57,640 nucleotides of DNA. Origin: Candidatus Taylorbacteria bacterium (GTDB lineage Bacteria > Patescibacteriota > Minisyncoccia > Phycocordibacterales > HO2-43-120). Position numbers and translations under genes: made by a program. Location of the stretch: assembly GCA_039934295.1 (NCBI GenBank), contig JBDTMN010000008.1, positions 1 through 57,640 of the forward strand. Direction: 5' to 3'. Every line of letters starts with the position of its first letter. The stretch's first letter is position 1. Positions 14,557 through 21,872 of this stretch are shown here, piece by piece. The notes under the pieces are model-generated. The model saw nothing but the letters and a program-made list of their open reading frames with translations. It ran no database searches and was not told where the DNA came from.

Positions 14557-14794
14557 TTCTTTACCGCCGCAGCGGATAATTTCAACCGGACGAGTTTTTG
14601 CGGAAACTCGTCCACTTTATTGAGTTTACAATATTTGAAAATTGTGCATTCATTGAGTCAGATTTACAAAATTATTTATAGTCCCCGAGGGGCTATCGGT
14701 CAGACGACGGAACCCCAAGTAGTGGAGTAAAATTTACTACGAGGCATGTTGCGCAAGCAAGAAAGCAGTGTGAGCGTTATAACCCTAATTCTTT
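14545..14794 (+). repeat. 250-bp direct repeat, right copy
   Basis: This is the partner of 6882-7130. It contains motif X copy 7, the CCCCGAGGGG mini-hairpin, the GTAGTG/TACTAC hairpin and a conserved 3' block ending CCCTAATTCTTT. It marks the right end of the array. Confidence 0.85.
14588..14658 (+). ncRNA. Motif X copy 7
   Basis: It is almost the same as copy 1: stem A GGACGAGTTT/AAACTCGTCC, linker ACTTTATT, stem B GAGTT...ATTC with ACAAT/ATTGT, then ATTGAGT. One change in stem B (GGATTC to GCATTC) slightly weakens pairing. Confidence 0.65.
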
Positions 14795-14863
14795 AAAAAG
14801 ACTAGGCAAAAAAACTCTCTCCTCTAGCACCGCTTTCAGGTTTGTGCACATTCTGTCGCCATG

Positions 14864-14888
14864 GCCCGTAGCCCCGCGGGGATTTTTT
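14864..14888 (+). terminator. Probable terminator of the array
   Basis: A short G+C-rich inverted sequence (CCCG/CGGG, with CCCCGCGGGG) is followed by ATTTTTTC. It is the first terminator-like site after the array. Confidence 0.4.
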
Positions 14889-14929
14889 CGTGCATACTTT
14901 TAATGTCAAATAGTTATACACATATATGC

Positions 14930-14958
14930 TTGACTTTCCGACATATCCACGATACACT
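14930..14958 (+). promoter_or_regulatory. Promoter of the Panacea antitoxin-toxin operon
   Basis: TTGACT (14930-14935) and TACACT (14953-14958) are 17 bp apart. The ATG at 14965 follows after 6 nt, so the mRNA is probably leaderless. Confidence 0.7.
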
Positions 14959-14964
14959 TAAGGT

Positions 14965-15765
14965 ATGTTTAATAAATATGTTGATTTTATCAGTTCTCTA
15001 AGAAAAGAGCGGGGTTTTTCGCAACTTGAAATAGCTGGGAAACTTAATATTTCACGTTCCTCATACATCGCCTTTGAACAGGGACGACGTGAACTTACAC
15101 TCGCTGAAGCTAGCGAGCTGGGGAAGATTTTCGACATCTCTCTTGAAGAAATAAAAATGGGGACGCTGGCTAGTCCCACAGTTATTATTGAAAAAAAGCG
15201 CAAATCTAAAAAACATACTGTTATGACAGATAAAATTTGGGAGCGCGTATCTGTGCCCCAAGAAAAGGCGGAGAAATTTAAGCAAGCGCTTCTCTACATA
15301 CTTTCTAAAATTGGGGGCAAGCCGAATATCGGACAGACGGTATTATATAAGATTCTCTATTTCATCGACTTTGATTATTATGAAAAGTACGAGGAACAGT
15401 TAATCGGAGCTCGATATATACGAAATACCCATGGTCCGACACCTGTGGCGTTTTCAAAGATTGTTTTTCTTCTTGAGAAAGAGGGAAAGCTTGAGACAGT
15501 GAAAAGCAAATTTTATAAATATGAGCAGACTAAATACTTAGTCAATCCAGACGAAGCATTAAATCTATCAAAACTGTCCGGTCAAGAAATAGCCCACATC
15601 GATTGGGAAATTAATCGTTTTTCGGATTTTACTGCCAAGCAAATTTCGGCACTGTCGCACAAAGATACTCCGTGGCTTATTGCCAAGGAAAAAGAACAAC
15701 TTGATTATGAGTACGTTTTTTACCGACCGGAAGAAACATCAGTACGAGAATATGAGCCACTTTAA
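14965..15765 (+). CDS. Panacea-domain (DUF4065) antitoxin with N-terminal XRE HTH
   Basis: The 266-residue protein has an XRE-type helix-turn-helix at residues 5-60 (LRKERGFSQLEIAGKLNISR and a following YIAFEQGRREL). A linker leads to a DUF4065/Panacea domain (about 95-250), recognisable by KPNIGQTVLYKILYFIDFDY, NTHGPTPVAF and the C-terminal KDTPWLIAK. Panacea proteins are antitoxins that neutralise very diverse toxins encoded next to them. The HTH domain probably represses the operon. The stop codon overlaps the start of the toxin gene by 14 nt, which implies translational coupling. Confidence 0.85.
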   Translation: MFNKYVDFISSLRKERGFSQLEIAGKLNISRSSYIAFEQGRRELTLAEASELGKIFDISLEEIKMGTLASPTVIIEKKRKSKKHTVMTDKIWERVSVPQEKAEKFKQALLYILSKIGGKPNIGQTVLYKILYFIDFDYYEKYEEQLIGARYIRNTHGPTPVAFSKIVFLLEKEGKLETVKSKFYKYEQTKYLVNPDEALNLSKLSGQEIAHIDWEINRFSDFTAKQISALSHKDTPWLIAKEKEQLDYEYVFYRPEETSVREYEPL

Positions 15766-16090
15766 TCAATTACCAGAATTTGAAAAAGAATTCGGAAAGC
15801 TTTGGAAGAAATATCGGAGCTTAATTGAAGATATCAAAAAATTTGAAAGACTTATACTCGCAAACTCAACAGGTCTGGGCGTGAATTTTATTACTATCCA
15901 CTATTCTCCAAAAGTAAAAATAGTAAAGGCACGCCTTGCATGTAAAAGTTTACGAGACCGGTCAATACGGGTTATTTATGCGTACCATAATGAGACAATC
16001 ACTTTTGTTTACATCGAAATCTATTTTAAAGGAGATAAAGAAAATGAAGATCAAGAAAGAATTAAGCGGTATCTGAAAACTGTCGAATAA
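15752..16090 (+). CDS. RelE/ParE-like toxin paired with the Panacea antitoxin
   Basis: This 112-residue basic protein starts at the ATG at 15752, inside the end of the antitoxin gene. The order of an N-terminal helical hairpin (FEKEFGKLWKKYRSLIEDIK) followed by strands ending in SIRVIYAYHNETITFVYIEIYFKGD matches the RelE/ParE fold. Such toxins usually cut mRNA at the ribosome or poison gyrase; which applies here cannot be told from sequence. The partner domain and the overlap strongly support a toxin-antitoxin pair. A longer frame from 15680 would overlap the antitoxin more and lacks support. Confidence 0.7.
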   Translation: MSHFNQLPEFEKEFGKLWKKYRSLIEDIKKFERLILANSTGLGVNFITIHYSPKVKIVKARLACKSLRDRSIRVIYAYHNETITFVYIEIYFKGDKENEDQERIKRYLKTVE

Positions 16091-16131
16091 AGAGGTGTCT
16101 GGGACAAATTTTTATGGTACATTAGTATAAT

Positions 16132-16815
16132 ATGAAACGATATAAAATATTTTTGGTTGTGGTTTTTGTCGTTTTTTGGATATGGGCGGCGATTCTACCC
16201 ACATATCGGCATGATTGGCTTTTGGAAAATTATCTCGTGTTTATTTTTGTTCCCCTCATTTTTATTTTAGGTAAATATTTCAAGCTGTCGAACGTTTCAT
16301 ACACGCTTATCACCATTTTCATGGTGTTGCATGTGGTTGGTTCGCACTATACCTACGCCGAGGTGCCGTTTGGTTACACGATTGAGCACTGGTTTGGCGC
16401 GGATAGAAACATGTATGACCGCTTGGTGCATTTTAGTTTCGGTTTTCTTTTGGCGTACCCCGCGCGAGAAGTTTTTATGCGACTCTCAAACGCAAAAGGG
16501 TTTTGGTCATACTATTTTCCGCTCGACTTGGTGGGGGCGTCGTCGGCGCTTTATGAAATAATCGAGTGGCTCACGGCGCGCAATGTTGACCCCGCGGCGG
16601 GACTCGCATTTTTGGGAAGCCAGGGCGATGTTTGGGACGCGCAGAAAGATATGCTCATGGCCATTGCGGGGGTCTCCATTGCCATGCTCATTATTTTCAT
16701 CATCAACTCAATTTACAATAAGCATCACTGGCAGGAATTTAAGGACAGCTTCAAAATTCCAAAAGGTGATCGCCCTCTTGGTGAAGAAAAATTGAAGGAG
16801 TATCTCCATTCTTGA
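16132..16815 (+). CDS. DUF2238 (YjdF-like) integral membrane protein
   Basis: This 227-residue protein has about six hydrophobic segments. It carries the DUF2238 signatures HYTYAEVPFG, RNMYDRLVHFSFG, an ALYEIIEW helix and LGSQGDVWDAQKDM, where Asp and His residues sit at membrane boundaries. Family members are uncharacterised inner-membrane proteins. A TATAAT lies directly before the ATG, so either transcription starts inside the gene or the upstream TACATT at 16114-16119 is the real -10 box. The gene is not obviously in an operon with the toxin. Confidence 0.8.
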   Translation: MKRYKIFLVVVFVVFWIWAAILPTYRHDWLLENYLVFIFVPLIFILGKYFKLSNVSYTLITIFMVLHVVGSHYTYAEVPFGYTIEHWFGADRNMYDRLVHFSFGFLLAYPAREVFMRLSNAKGFWSYYFPLDLVGASSALYEIIEWLTARNVDPAAGLAFLGSQGDVWDAQKDMLMAIAGVSIAMLIIFIINSIYNKHHWQEFKDSFKIPKGDRPLGEEKLKEYLHS

Positions 16816-16840
16816 AAAGAAAACTGAAAAAAGGAGCCAT

Positions 16841-16893
16841 TTGACAATTACTTGACAATTCAATACAGGTTGGTTTACAATTACTTGACAATG
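16841..16893 (+). promoter_or_regulatory. Two 20-bp direct repeats in the promoter of the 16891 gene
   Basis: TTGACAATTACTTGACAATT (16841-16860) is repeated with two changes at 16874-16893. The 33-bp period is about three DNA turns. The second repeat covers the start codon. It could be an autoregulatory operator for the HTH protein it precedes. Confidence 0.6.
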
Positions 16894-17946
16894 TTAACAA
16901 AAGCTAAAATACTCGAAATTGCAAGGAAAAAGGGCAAAATATTCACTAGGGATATTGCTAAGGAATTTGAAGTTTCGAGGCAATATGCGAGCATTTTGTG
17001 TACCGAACTGGTAACTGAAAGGAAGCTCATAAAAATCGGCTCCACAAGAAATGCTTTGTACGTACTTCCTGAATATGCGAAAAATCATAAAGAAATTTTA
17101 CCTGCACGTTTTAAGAAAACGTTTACCAATGTTTCACTCGAAGAGCACACTGTTCTCGAAGAAATAGAGCACGCTTTCGTGCTTCTTAAAAAACTTCCCG
17201 AAAATGTGAGAAGTATTTTCACCTATGCTTTTTCAGAAATGGTAAACAACGCAATAGAACATTCCGGGTCCAAGAAAATAAGCATTGAGCTTGCCATACA
17301 AGATAAAATTTTGGAGTTAATAATAGATGATTCCGGAATAGGAGTTTTCCGGAATATTATGCAGAAAAGAAAATTAAAATCAGAGCTGGAGGCAATCCAG
17401 GATTTGCTTAAGGGAAAAACAACCACTATGCCCAAATCTCATTCTGGGGAGGGGATTTTCTTCACTTCAAAAGTGGGTGAACAGTTTATATTAGACAGTT
17501 TCGGCCGAGAACTTATTGTAGACAATAAAATATCAGATGTTTTCATTAAGGAAGCTCAGAAACTTAAAAAAGGAACGAGAGTTATTTTCACACTTAATAC
17601 TGAGTCAGAGCTACATCTTAACGATATTTTTAGGAAGTACACAAATTTGGGAGAGGAGAGCGACTACGGCTTTGATAAAACAGAAGTGCGCATAAAGCTC
17701 TATACGATTGCGGGTGTACATATTTCTCGTTCCCAAGCACGTCGAGTCCTATCAGGATTGGAAAAGTTTAAAATTATTGTTTTTGACTTTGACAAAGTGC
17801 CACTTGTCGGACAAGCCTTTGCTGACGAAGTTTTTAGAGTATTTCATCACACGCATCCCAAAATTGAACTCCAAGAAGTACATATGAACGAAGGAGTTAG
17901 GTTTATGGTTGAGAGAGCAAAAAATGAAGCTAAGGCCCGATCATAA
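16891..17946 (+). CDS. HTH - HATPase - STAS-like (DUF4325) regulator
   Basis: The 351-residue protein has three parts. The N-terminus is a winged helix (residues 1-65, FTRDIAKEFEVSRQYASILC). A GHKL ATPase domain of the RsbW/SpoIIAB type follows, with the N-box EMVNNAIEHS and the G1 box IDDSGIGVF; a Gly-rich HSGEGIFF motif comes next. The C-terminal DUF4325 STAS-like domain includes the segment VPLVGQAFADEVF. Such fusions combine an anti-sigma-factor-like kinase, its antagonist fold and a DNA-binding domain in one chain; their targets are not known. I start at 16891 because two repeats and the likely promoter precede it. Confidence 0.8.
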   Translation: MLTKAKILEIARKKGKIFTRDIAKEFEVSRQYASILCTELVTERKLIKIGSTRNALYVLPEYAKNHKEILPARFKKTFTNVSLEEHTVLEEIEHAFVLLKKLPENVRSIFTYAFSEMVNNAIEHSGSKKISIELAIQDKILELIIDDSGIGVFRNIMQKRKLKSELEAIQDLLKGKTTTMPKSHSGEGIFFTSKVGEQFILDSFGRELIVDNKISDVFIKEAQKLKKGTRVIFTLNTESELHLNDIFRKYTNLGEESDYGFDKTEVRIKLYTIAGVHISRSQARRVLSGLEKFKIIVFDFDKVPLVGQAFADEVFRVFHHTHPKIELQEVHMNEGVRFMVERAKNEAKARS

Positions 17947-18009
17947 ATATATTCCGTCTCTGATGTTTTTTAGAAATATTTGAAATATTTCCTACTCTTT
18001 TTTAGATAG

Positions 18010-18044
18010 AGGTTCAACCTTTTTGAGATTTAAGGTCGAACCTT
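18010..18044. terminator. Bidirectional terminator between convergent genes
   Basis: AGGTTCAACCTT (18010-18021) pairs with AAGGTCGAACCTT (18032-18044) with one mismatch, in the 104-bp gap between convergent genes. Confidence 0.5.
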
Positions 18045-18050
18045 GGGGGG

Positions 18051-18902
18051 TTAATCAGCCTGTCTGATTTTCACTGAAAAATCGGGGTCGTTCGCGTATT
18101 TTTCCGCGCGGTCGTTTATAAAATACCGCGCTCGCGCATCTTCGAAAGAAAGCTTGGTGTCGATGAGGCCGAGATCGTACGCGAGCTTGTCGGAGTTCGC
18201 CGGAAGCAGAATCCTAAGGTTAAAAAGGGGCACTTTGTTCGGAGTAATTTTATCGACGTGCTGCACGATATTGGTGGTGCAGGTGTTGGTGATGGTATTG
18301 TAAAATTCGGGGTGGTCTTTGAGCGCGTTTGTCCGCTCCATCATGTCGAGAAATAAGGCGCGGGCTTTTTCCACCGTGGTTTTAATGGGGTAGACGTAGA
18401 CCAAATCCTTGCGGTAATTTGAGCGTAGCTTCACGACATCACGCTCGTCTGCGATGACATACATGAGTTCGTACTGATTGAAGAGACCTTTGACTGGGTC
18501 GTATGATTCGCCTTTTTCTTTGCGGATTTCTACAGAAATGGAAACAAACTGGTCACCCTCAAATTCGAAACTCAAGAATGTGTGAGCCGACCCGGGAATT
18601 CCGGAAAACGGCTCGACGACGTACCAAACTTTCTTTAGGGTGCTGATGTCAAATGTTTTGTCGTAATAATGAGGCGTGTAGCTTGTAGTGGAGGCGTAGG
18701 TGAAATTGCGTATGTTGTGGATGGAAACAATATTCCCATTTATTTCAGCGAAGGCAAGAATTTTTTGGTCGTCGTTCCACTCTCTGTCATTGGACGCCTT
18801 CGTCGTGAAGTGAGTAATGGCGAGTGCGAATGCCACCCCAACAACTGCAAAGACAATGAGGTAGAGAATGAGTCGCTTTAGCCACTTTTTGATTTTTCTC
18901 AT
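18051..18902 (-). CDS. DUF4105 membrane-anchored protein
   Basis: This 283-residue protein has a basic N-terminus and one transmembrane segment (about residues 10-32), so the rest lies outside the cell membrane. DUF4105 signatures include HTFLSFEFEGDQFVSISVEIRKEKG shortened here to its parts (HTFLSFEF, SISVEIR), YVYPIKT and the NTCTTN motif with a likely active-site Cys. Members of this family are poorly characterised envelope proteins, some suspected of acyl- or peptide-bond chemistry. It lies 9 nt after a TrmB-like regulator and is probably co-transcribed with it. Confidence 0.8.
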   Translation of the reverse strand: MRKIKKWLKRLILYLIVFAVVGVAFALAITHFTTKASNDREWNDDQKILAFAEINGNIVSIHNIRNFTYASTTSYTPHYYDKTFDISTLKKVWYVVEPFSGIPGSAHTFLSFEFEGDQFVSISVEIRKEKGESYDPVKGLFNQYELMYVIADERDVVKLRSNYRKDLVYVYPIKTTVEKARALFLDMMERTNALKDHPEFYNTITNTCTTNIVQHVDKITPNKVPLFNLRILLPANSDKLAYDLGLIDTKLSFEDARARYFINDRAEKYANDPDFSVKIRQAD

Positions 18903-18911
18903 TTTATTATT

Positions 18912-19697
18912 CTACTTATTTCGTAAATCTTTATCCAGTCTTTTGGCTTCTGCCCAAGCGAGTTCGTAGATTTTTTTCATTGCGTCGGCAATCTCGGCGC
19001 TTTCGATTATGACGCCGAGCTTCTCGCGCCATGAGGCGATCATTATTTTATTGTCGTAGATGTTTATCTCTGGGGAAAAATAGTATTTGTCAGCCGGAAC
19101 GAATGCGATTTCACGTTTTTCTTCCTCATCGTGTGAGGCACGCTCCTCTCCTGTCGGAGTTTTTGGAACAATTGCTCGAATTTTGATGTTTTTTTCTGCA
19201 CGCCGTTTGTAGTACTCGGGAAAATAATTTGCGAGTCCTTTGTGCATGTCGTCTACGTTGGCATATGCGCGAATCGGCTCTTCAGAAGCCAAAGTGTCCT
19301 CGTACACGTGCTTGAGTCCCTCTTTTCCTTCATAGAATTTTATTTTTGGCCGATTTTGAGTTGCTTCCACGCGTCGAAGTTGTGGCACAAGCTCTTCGGC
19401 CTTTTTGATTTGTTCCTCGGTATCCTGAAGCCGGTCTTTCAGGAATCGCAAAATAGCATCTGGAGGCTCAACTGCGTATTCCTGCTTCGGCTCTTTCCCT
19501 GAAACATTCACTAACAATTTATTTGAAAGGGAATCGAGAATGTCGTAGCCCGTTGTTCTGTTTATTCCAGCTTTTCGAGAGATTTGTGTGACGGTGCCTT
19601 TACCGAGTTCAAGGAGTGCAACGTAAACGATGGTTTCTTTTTCGCTCAAGCCGAATGTTCGAAGGGTAATTTTTAATTGTGCGTTTTCATCCTTCAT
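18912..19697 (-). CDS. TrmB-family transcriptional regulator
   Basis: This 261-residue regulator has an N-terminal winged helix (about residues 10-80, with TVTQISRKAGINRTTGYDIL as recognition region), a coiled-coil section around residues 90-115 and a C-terminal TrmB/PLD-like domain with NIYDNKIMIASW. It is a paralogue of the regulator at 7136-7900. The start at 19697 is fixed by a near-consensus promoter 6 nt upstream. It shares an operon with the DUF4105 gene, which may be its target or sensor partner. Confidence 0.85.
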   Translation of the reverse strand: MKDENAQLKITLRTFGLSEKETIVYVALLELGKGTVTQISRKAGINRTTGYDILDSLSNKLLVNVSGKEPKQEYAVEPPDAILRFLKDRLQDTEEQIKKAEELVPQLRRVEATQNRPKIKFYEGKEGLKHVYEDTLASEEPIRAYANVDDMHKGLANYFPEYYKRRAEKNIKIRAIVPKTPTGEERASHDEEEKREIAFVPADKYYFSPEINIYDNKIMIASWREKLGVIIESAEIADAMKKIYELAWAEAKRLDKDLRNK

Positions 19698-19703
19698 AAC
19701 GAA

Positions 19704-19732
19704 AGTATATACCCAAATCGTATTTGTGTCAA
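19704..19732 (-). promoter_or_regulatory. Promoter of the TrmB/DUF4105 operon (leaderless)
   Basis: On the minus strand, TTGACA (19727-19732) and TATACT (19704-19709) are 17 bp apart, and the ATG follows after 6 nt. This is the clearest leaderless promoter of the window. Confidence 0.8.
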
Positions 19733-19813
19733 TAAGTTTCCACAAAAATATGTTGATACACAATAATATATTGAGAAATATGGCTATTTACAAAAGCAGA
19801 TTGACGATAAAGA

Positions 19814-19842
19814 TTGACAATGATGGAATAAAATGTTATCCT
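19814..19842 (+). promoter_or_regulatory. Promoter of the radical SAM gene
   Basis: TTGACA (19814-19819) and TATCCT (19837-19842) are 17 bp apart. It gives an unusually long leader of about 170 nt for this genome. Confidence 0.6.
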
Positions 19843-19887
19843 TTTGACAGAAGAGTGATGGTGGTTCTTTGAAAAAATATGTGTAAG

Positions 19888-19943
19888 CACTCGATGGGTG
19901 AAGGGTGGGTGTACTCTAGAGCCCACCATCCACCTATCGAGTG
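19888..19943 (+). promoter_or_regulatory. Long leader hairpin before the radical SAM gene
   Basis: CACTCGAT (19888-19895) pairs with ATCGAGTG (19936-19943), and the arms continue as GGGTG/CCACC and GGTGGG/CCCACC. There is no T run. It could be a regulatory leader. Confidence 0.6.
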
Positions 19944-20022
19944 AGGCATAAAGCCGATTCCGCAATTGCGGGATTATGAAGAGCAGAACTGCTTCTCTAC
20001 ACAAGATGGTTGGAAACAACCT

Positions 20023-21264
20023 ATGACCAATATTTTTCCCAACGTGCCTGCTACACTTCCTGCAAAGAGCGAACTTCCTAACGGAACTTCGCGAATGATC
20101 TGGAAATGGAGTTTCCCCGAAGGCTGTCTTCATGGGACTGTAACAATTAAAGGGGTGAAGTATAAAAAACTTCTCACTCTCGACCTGAACATTCCGGAAG
20201 CAGGGTTTGCGCAAATGGTAAACAGCGCCCCCCTCGGAGAAGCCGAGAAGATCTTCACGCTGAACTATCCATGTCCACACAAATGTCCGGGATGCTTTAA
20301 CGAGGCAGAACTTCACAACCCAATCATGACATTGAAAGAGGTCTGGAAGGTTGTTGATGATGCAATAGAACTTGGTCTCGAATCAGTGAAATTTTTGGGA
20401 CCAGGCGAATTACTCGCCAATCCTCAACTTTTCCAGATTCTAGATGGGTTCCGGGATCGGGGCATTGTGGTCGGGATATTCACCAAGGGAGCCATCATGG
20501 GAAATGACGCACTTGCGCATCATTACCACGGAATCAGTTCGAAAGAGCTGGTCAAAAAGCTCGTGTCATATCCGAATGTGACATTCTTGGTTGGAGGCCG
20601 GTCATTCGATCCTCATTTCGAAAACCTTTTCATTCCTCGGAATGAACGGCAAATCAATGAGAAGTTTGACTATCATGCAGCACGCGGAATAGCTCTCGAG
20701 CGACTCTGCGAAGCTGGGATGAATGCTGACCTTACTAAACCAAGGTTGGCAATTATCTGCAGTCCGGTGACTTCCCAGAATCTTAGTTGTGTTGCGGAAA
20801 TATACAAATGGGGCGCCGAAAGGAACATCCCAGTATATCTTCCACCAACTATGGTTTCAGGAAAGGGACACAAGCTGGTGAGGAAGGCTTCGGAGAAAAA
20901 ATTCGAAGACGACTACATCAGATTGGCGGTCGAGGTCTATTTATGGGCAATTGATCGTGGGGTAATGACTCACGAACAATTTCTCGAGGAAGGACCTCAT
21001 CCCTACATCGGAGTCGCCCCTTGCAATCAACTCACTCACGGTCTCTATATCCACTATGACGGAACTGTGCAGAGGTGTCCTGGCAATGACACTCCGGACT
21101 TTGTGGTTCATCCTAATGTTCGCACAGCGCCGCTTCGTGAGATCTGGAAAAACAGTAAAAACTACGCTATCAACCAGTTTAACAATGGATGTGTTAAGGA
21201 TGGTGTGTCGCTCCCTAAACGTTTTTACGGAGAGGTGAAAGCAAAGGTAAATACACGGCAGTAG
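20023..21264 (+). CDS. Radical SAM protein with SPASM-like C-terminus
   Basis: This 413-residue enzyme carries the radical SAM cluster motif CxxxCxxC at Cys84, Cys88 and Cys91 (NYPCPHKCPGCF). SAM-binding features follow, including KFLGPGELLANP. The C-terminal third has further cysteines (APCNQL, VQRCPGND, NNGCVKDG), as in SPASM/twitch proteins that bind extra Fe-S clusters and often modify peptides. The substrate is not apparent; no small precursor peptide gene is adjacent. I prefer the ATG at 20023, but an in-frame TTG at 19966 would add 19 residues. A structured leader precedes it and a good terminator follows. Confidence 0.75.
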   Translation: MTNIFPNVPATLPAKSELPNGTSRMIWKWSFPEGCLHGTVTIKGVKYKKLLTLDLNIPEAGFAQMVNSAPLGEAEKIFTLNYPCPHKCPGCFNEAELHNPIMTLKEVWKVVDDAIELGLESVKFLGPGELLANPQLFQILDGFRDRGIVVGIFTKGAIMGNDALAHHYHGISSKELVKKLVSYPNVTFLVGGRSFDPHFENLFIPRNERQINEKFDYHAARGIALERLCEAGMNADLTKPRLAIICSPVTSQNLSCVAEIYKWGAERNIPVYLPPTMVSGKGHKLVRKASEKKFEDDYIRLAVEVYLWAIDRGVMTHEQFLEEGPHPYIGVAPCNQLTHGLYIHYDGTVQRCPGNDTPDFVVHPNVRTAPLREIWKNSKNYAINQFNNGCVKDGVSLPKRFYGEVKAKVNTRQ

Positions 21265-21303
21265 GTCTGCCAGACGCTTTGGAGAATAGCGTAAACAAAC
21301 TCC

Positions 21304-21332
21304 AACCTCGCAATAAAATGCGGGGTTTTTTT
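21304..21332 (+). terminator. Terminator of the radical SAM gene
   Basis: AACCTCGCA (21304-21312) pairs with TGCGGGGTT (21319-21327), followed by a T run. Confidence 0.8.
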
Positions 21333-21482
21333 ATACATAATATGAATCATGTATTGATACCAATATACGAATGAGAACGATATACCAATGGATACGAATA
21401 TTTACCACCCCTTTAGTTCCCCTCCTTGGAAAAGGAGGGGAGGGAGATCATTAGGAGAGAAAACACAAAACCGTCCGACTAA

Positions 21483-21512
21483 AACAAAATCCCGTAGAAA
21501 CGGGATTTTGTT
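21483..21512. terminator. Terminator hairpin downstream of hup
   Basis: ACAAAATCCCGT (21484-21495) pairs perfectly with ACGGGATTTTGT (21500-21511). It is A/T-flanked on both sides and probably serves the minus-strand hup gene. Confidence 0.65.
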
Positions 21513-21590
21513 CAAAAGAATTTCTCTTTTCGTGAATCTTGCCTGCCCGACTGAACAGTCGTTCGGGCGGGAATCTAGATTCTTGAATCA

Positions 21591-21863
21591 TTACTTGACT
21601 GCCTCCTTCAAAGCTTTAGCCGCTCTAAACTTCGGCACTCTCATTGCTGGAACAGAAATAGCTTCTCCTGTCCTTGGGTTTCGAGCTTGTCTTGCCGCTC
21701 TTTGTTTTACGGAGAAGATTCCGATTCCTGCGATAGATACTTCCTCACCTTTCTTTAGTGTATTTACGATTGAGTCAACTACTACGTCAATCGCTTGTTC
21801 GGCCTGAACTTTTGTTCCGCCGATTTTGGCTGCTATGGCCTCCGCTATTGCTTGTTTATTCAT
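21591..21863 (-). CDS. hup: HU family DNA-binding protein
   Basis: This 90-residue protein is full length for HU. It contains the N-terminal helical dimerisation part (MNKQAIAEAIA...), GIGIFSVKQRAARQARNPRTG across the hairpin arms (quoted here as GIGIFSVKQRA and ARNPRTG) and the C-terminal FRAAKALKEAV. It bends and compacts chromosomal DNA. The arm contains the conserved RNPRTGE motif with the Pro that intercalates into DNA. Its leader is long (about 250 nt) and strongly structured, unlike most genes in this window, so expression may be controlled at the RNA level, perhaps by HU itself. Confidence 0.95.
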   Translation of the reverse strand: MNKQAIAEAIAAKIGGTKVQAEQAIDVVVDSIVNTLKKGEEVSIAGIGIFSVKQRAARQARNPRTGEAISVPAMRVPKFRAAKALKEAVK

Positions 21864-21872
21864 TTTATTGGG

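Noticed and set aside
6925-14658. Motif X as a rho-independent terminator
   Set aside because: The hairpins are followed by ACTTTATT rather than a T run, and the downstream genes have no promoters of their own, so termination at every spacer makes little sense.
6925-14658. Motif X as a degenerate hammerhead
   Set aside because: There is no CTGANGA or GAAA core in the right places in any copy.
8000-14800. Integron cassette array with attC sites
   Set aside because: No integron integrase is present, and the hairpins lack the GTTRRRY/RYYYAAC boxes of attC.
8000-14800. DNA copy of a viroid-like or obelisk RNA
   Set aside because: There are many genes with ribosome binding sites, a DNA promoter and chromosomal flanks; no circular rod-like RNA of about 1 kb can be delimited.
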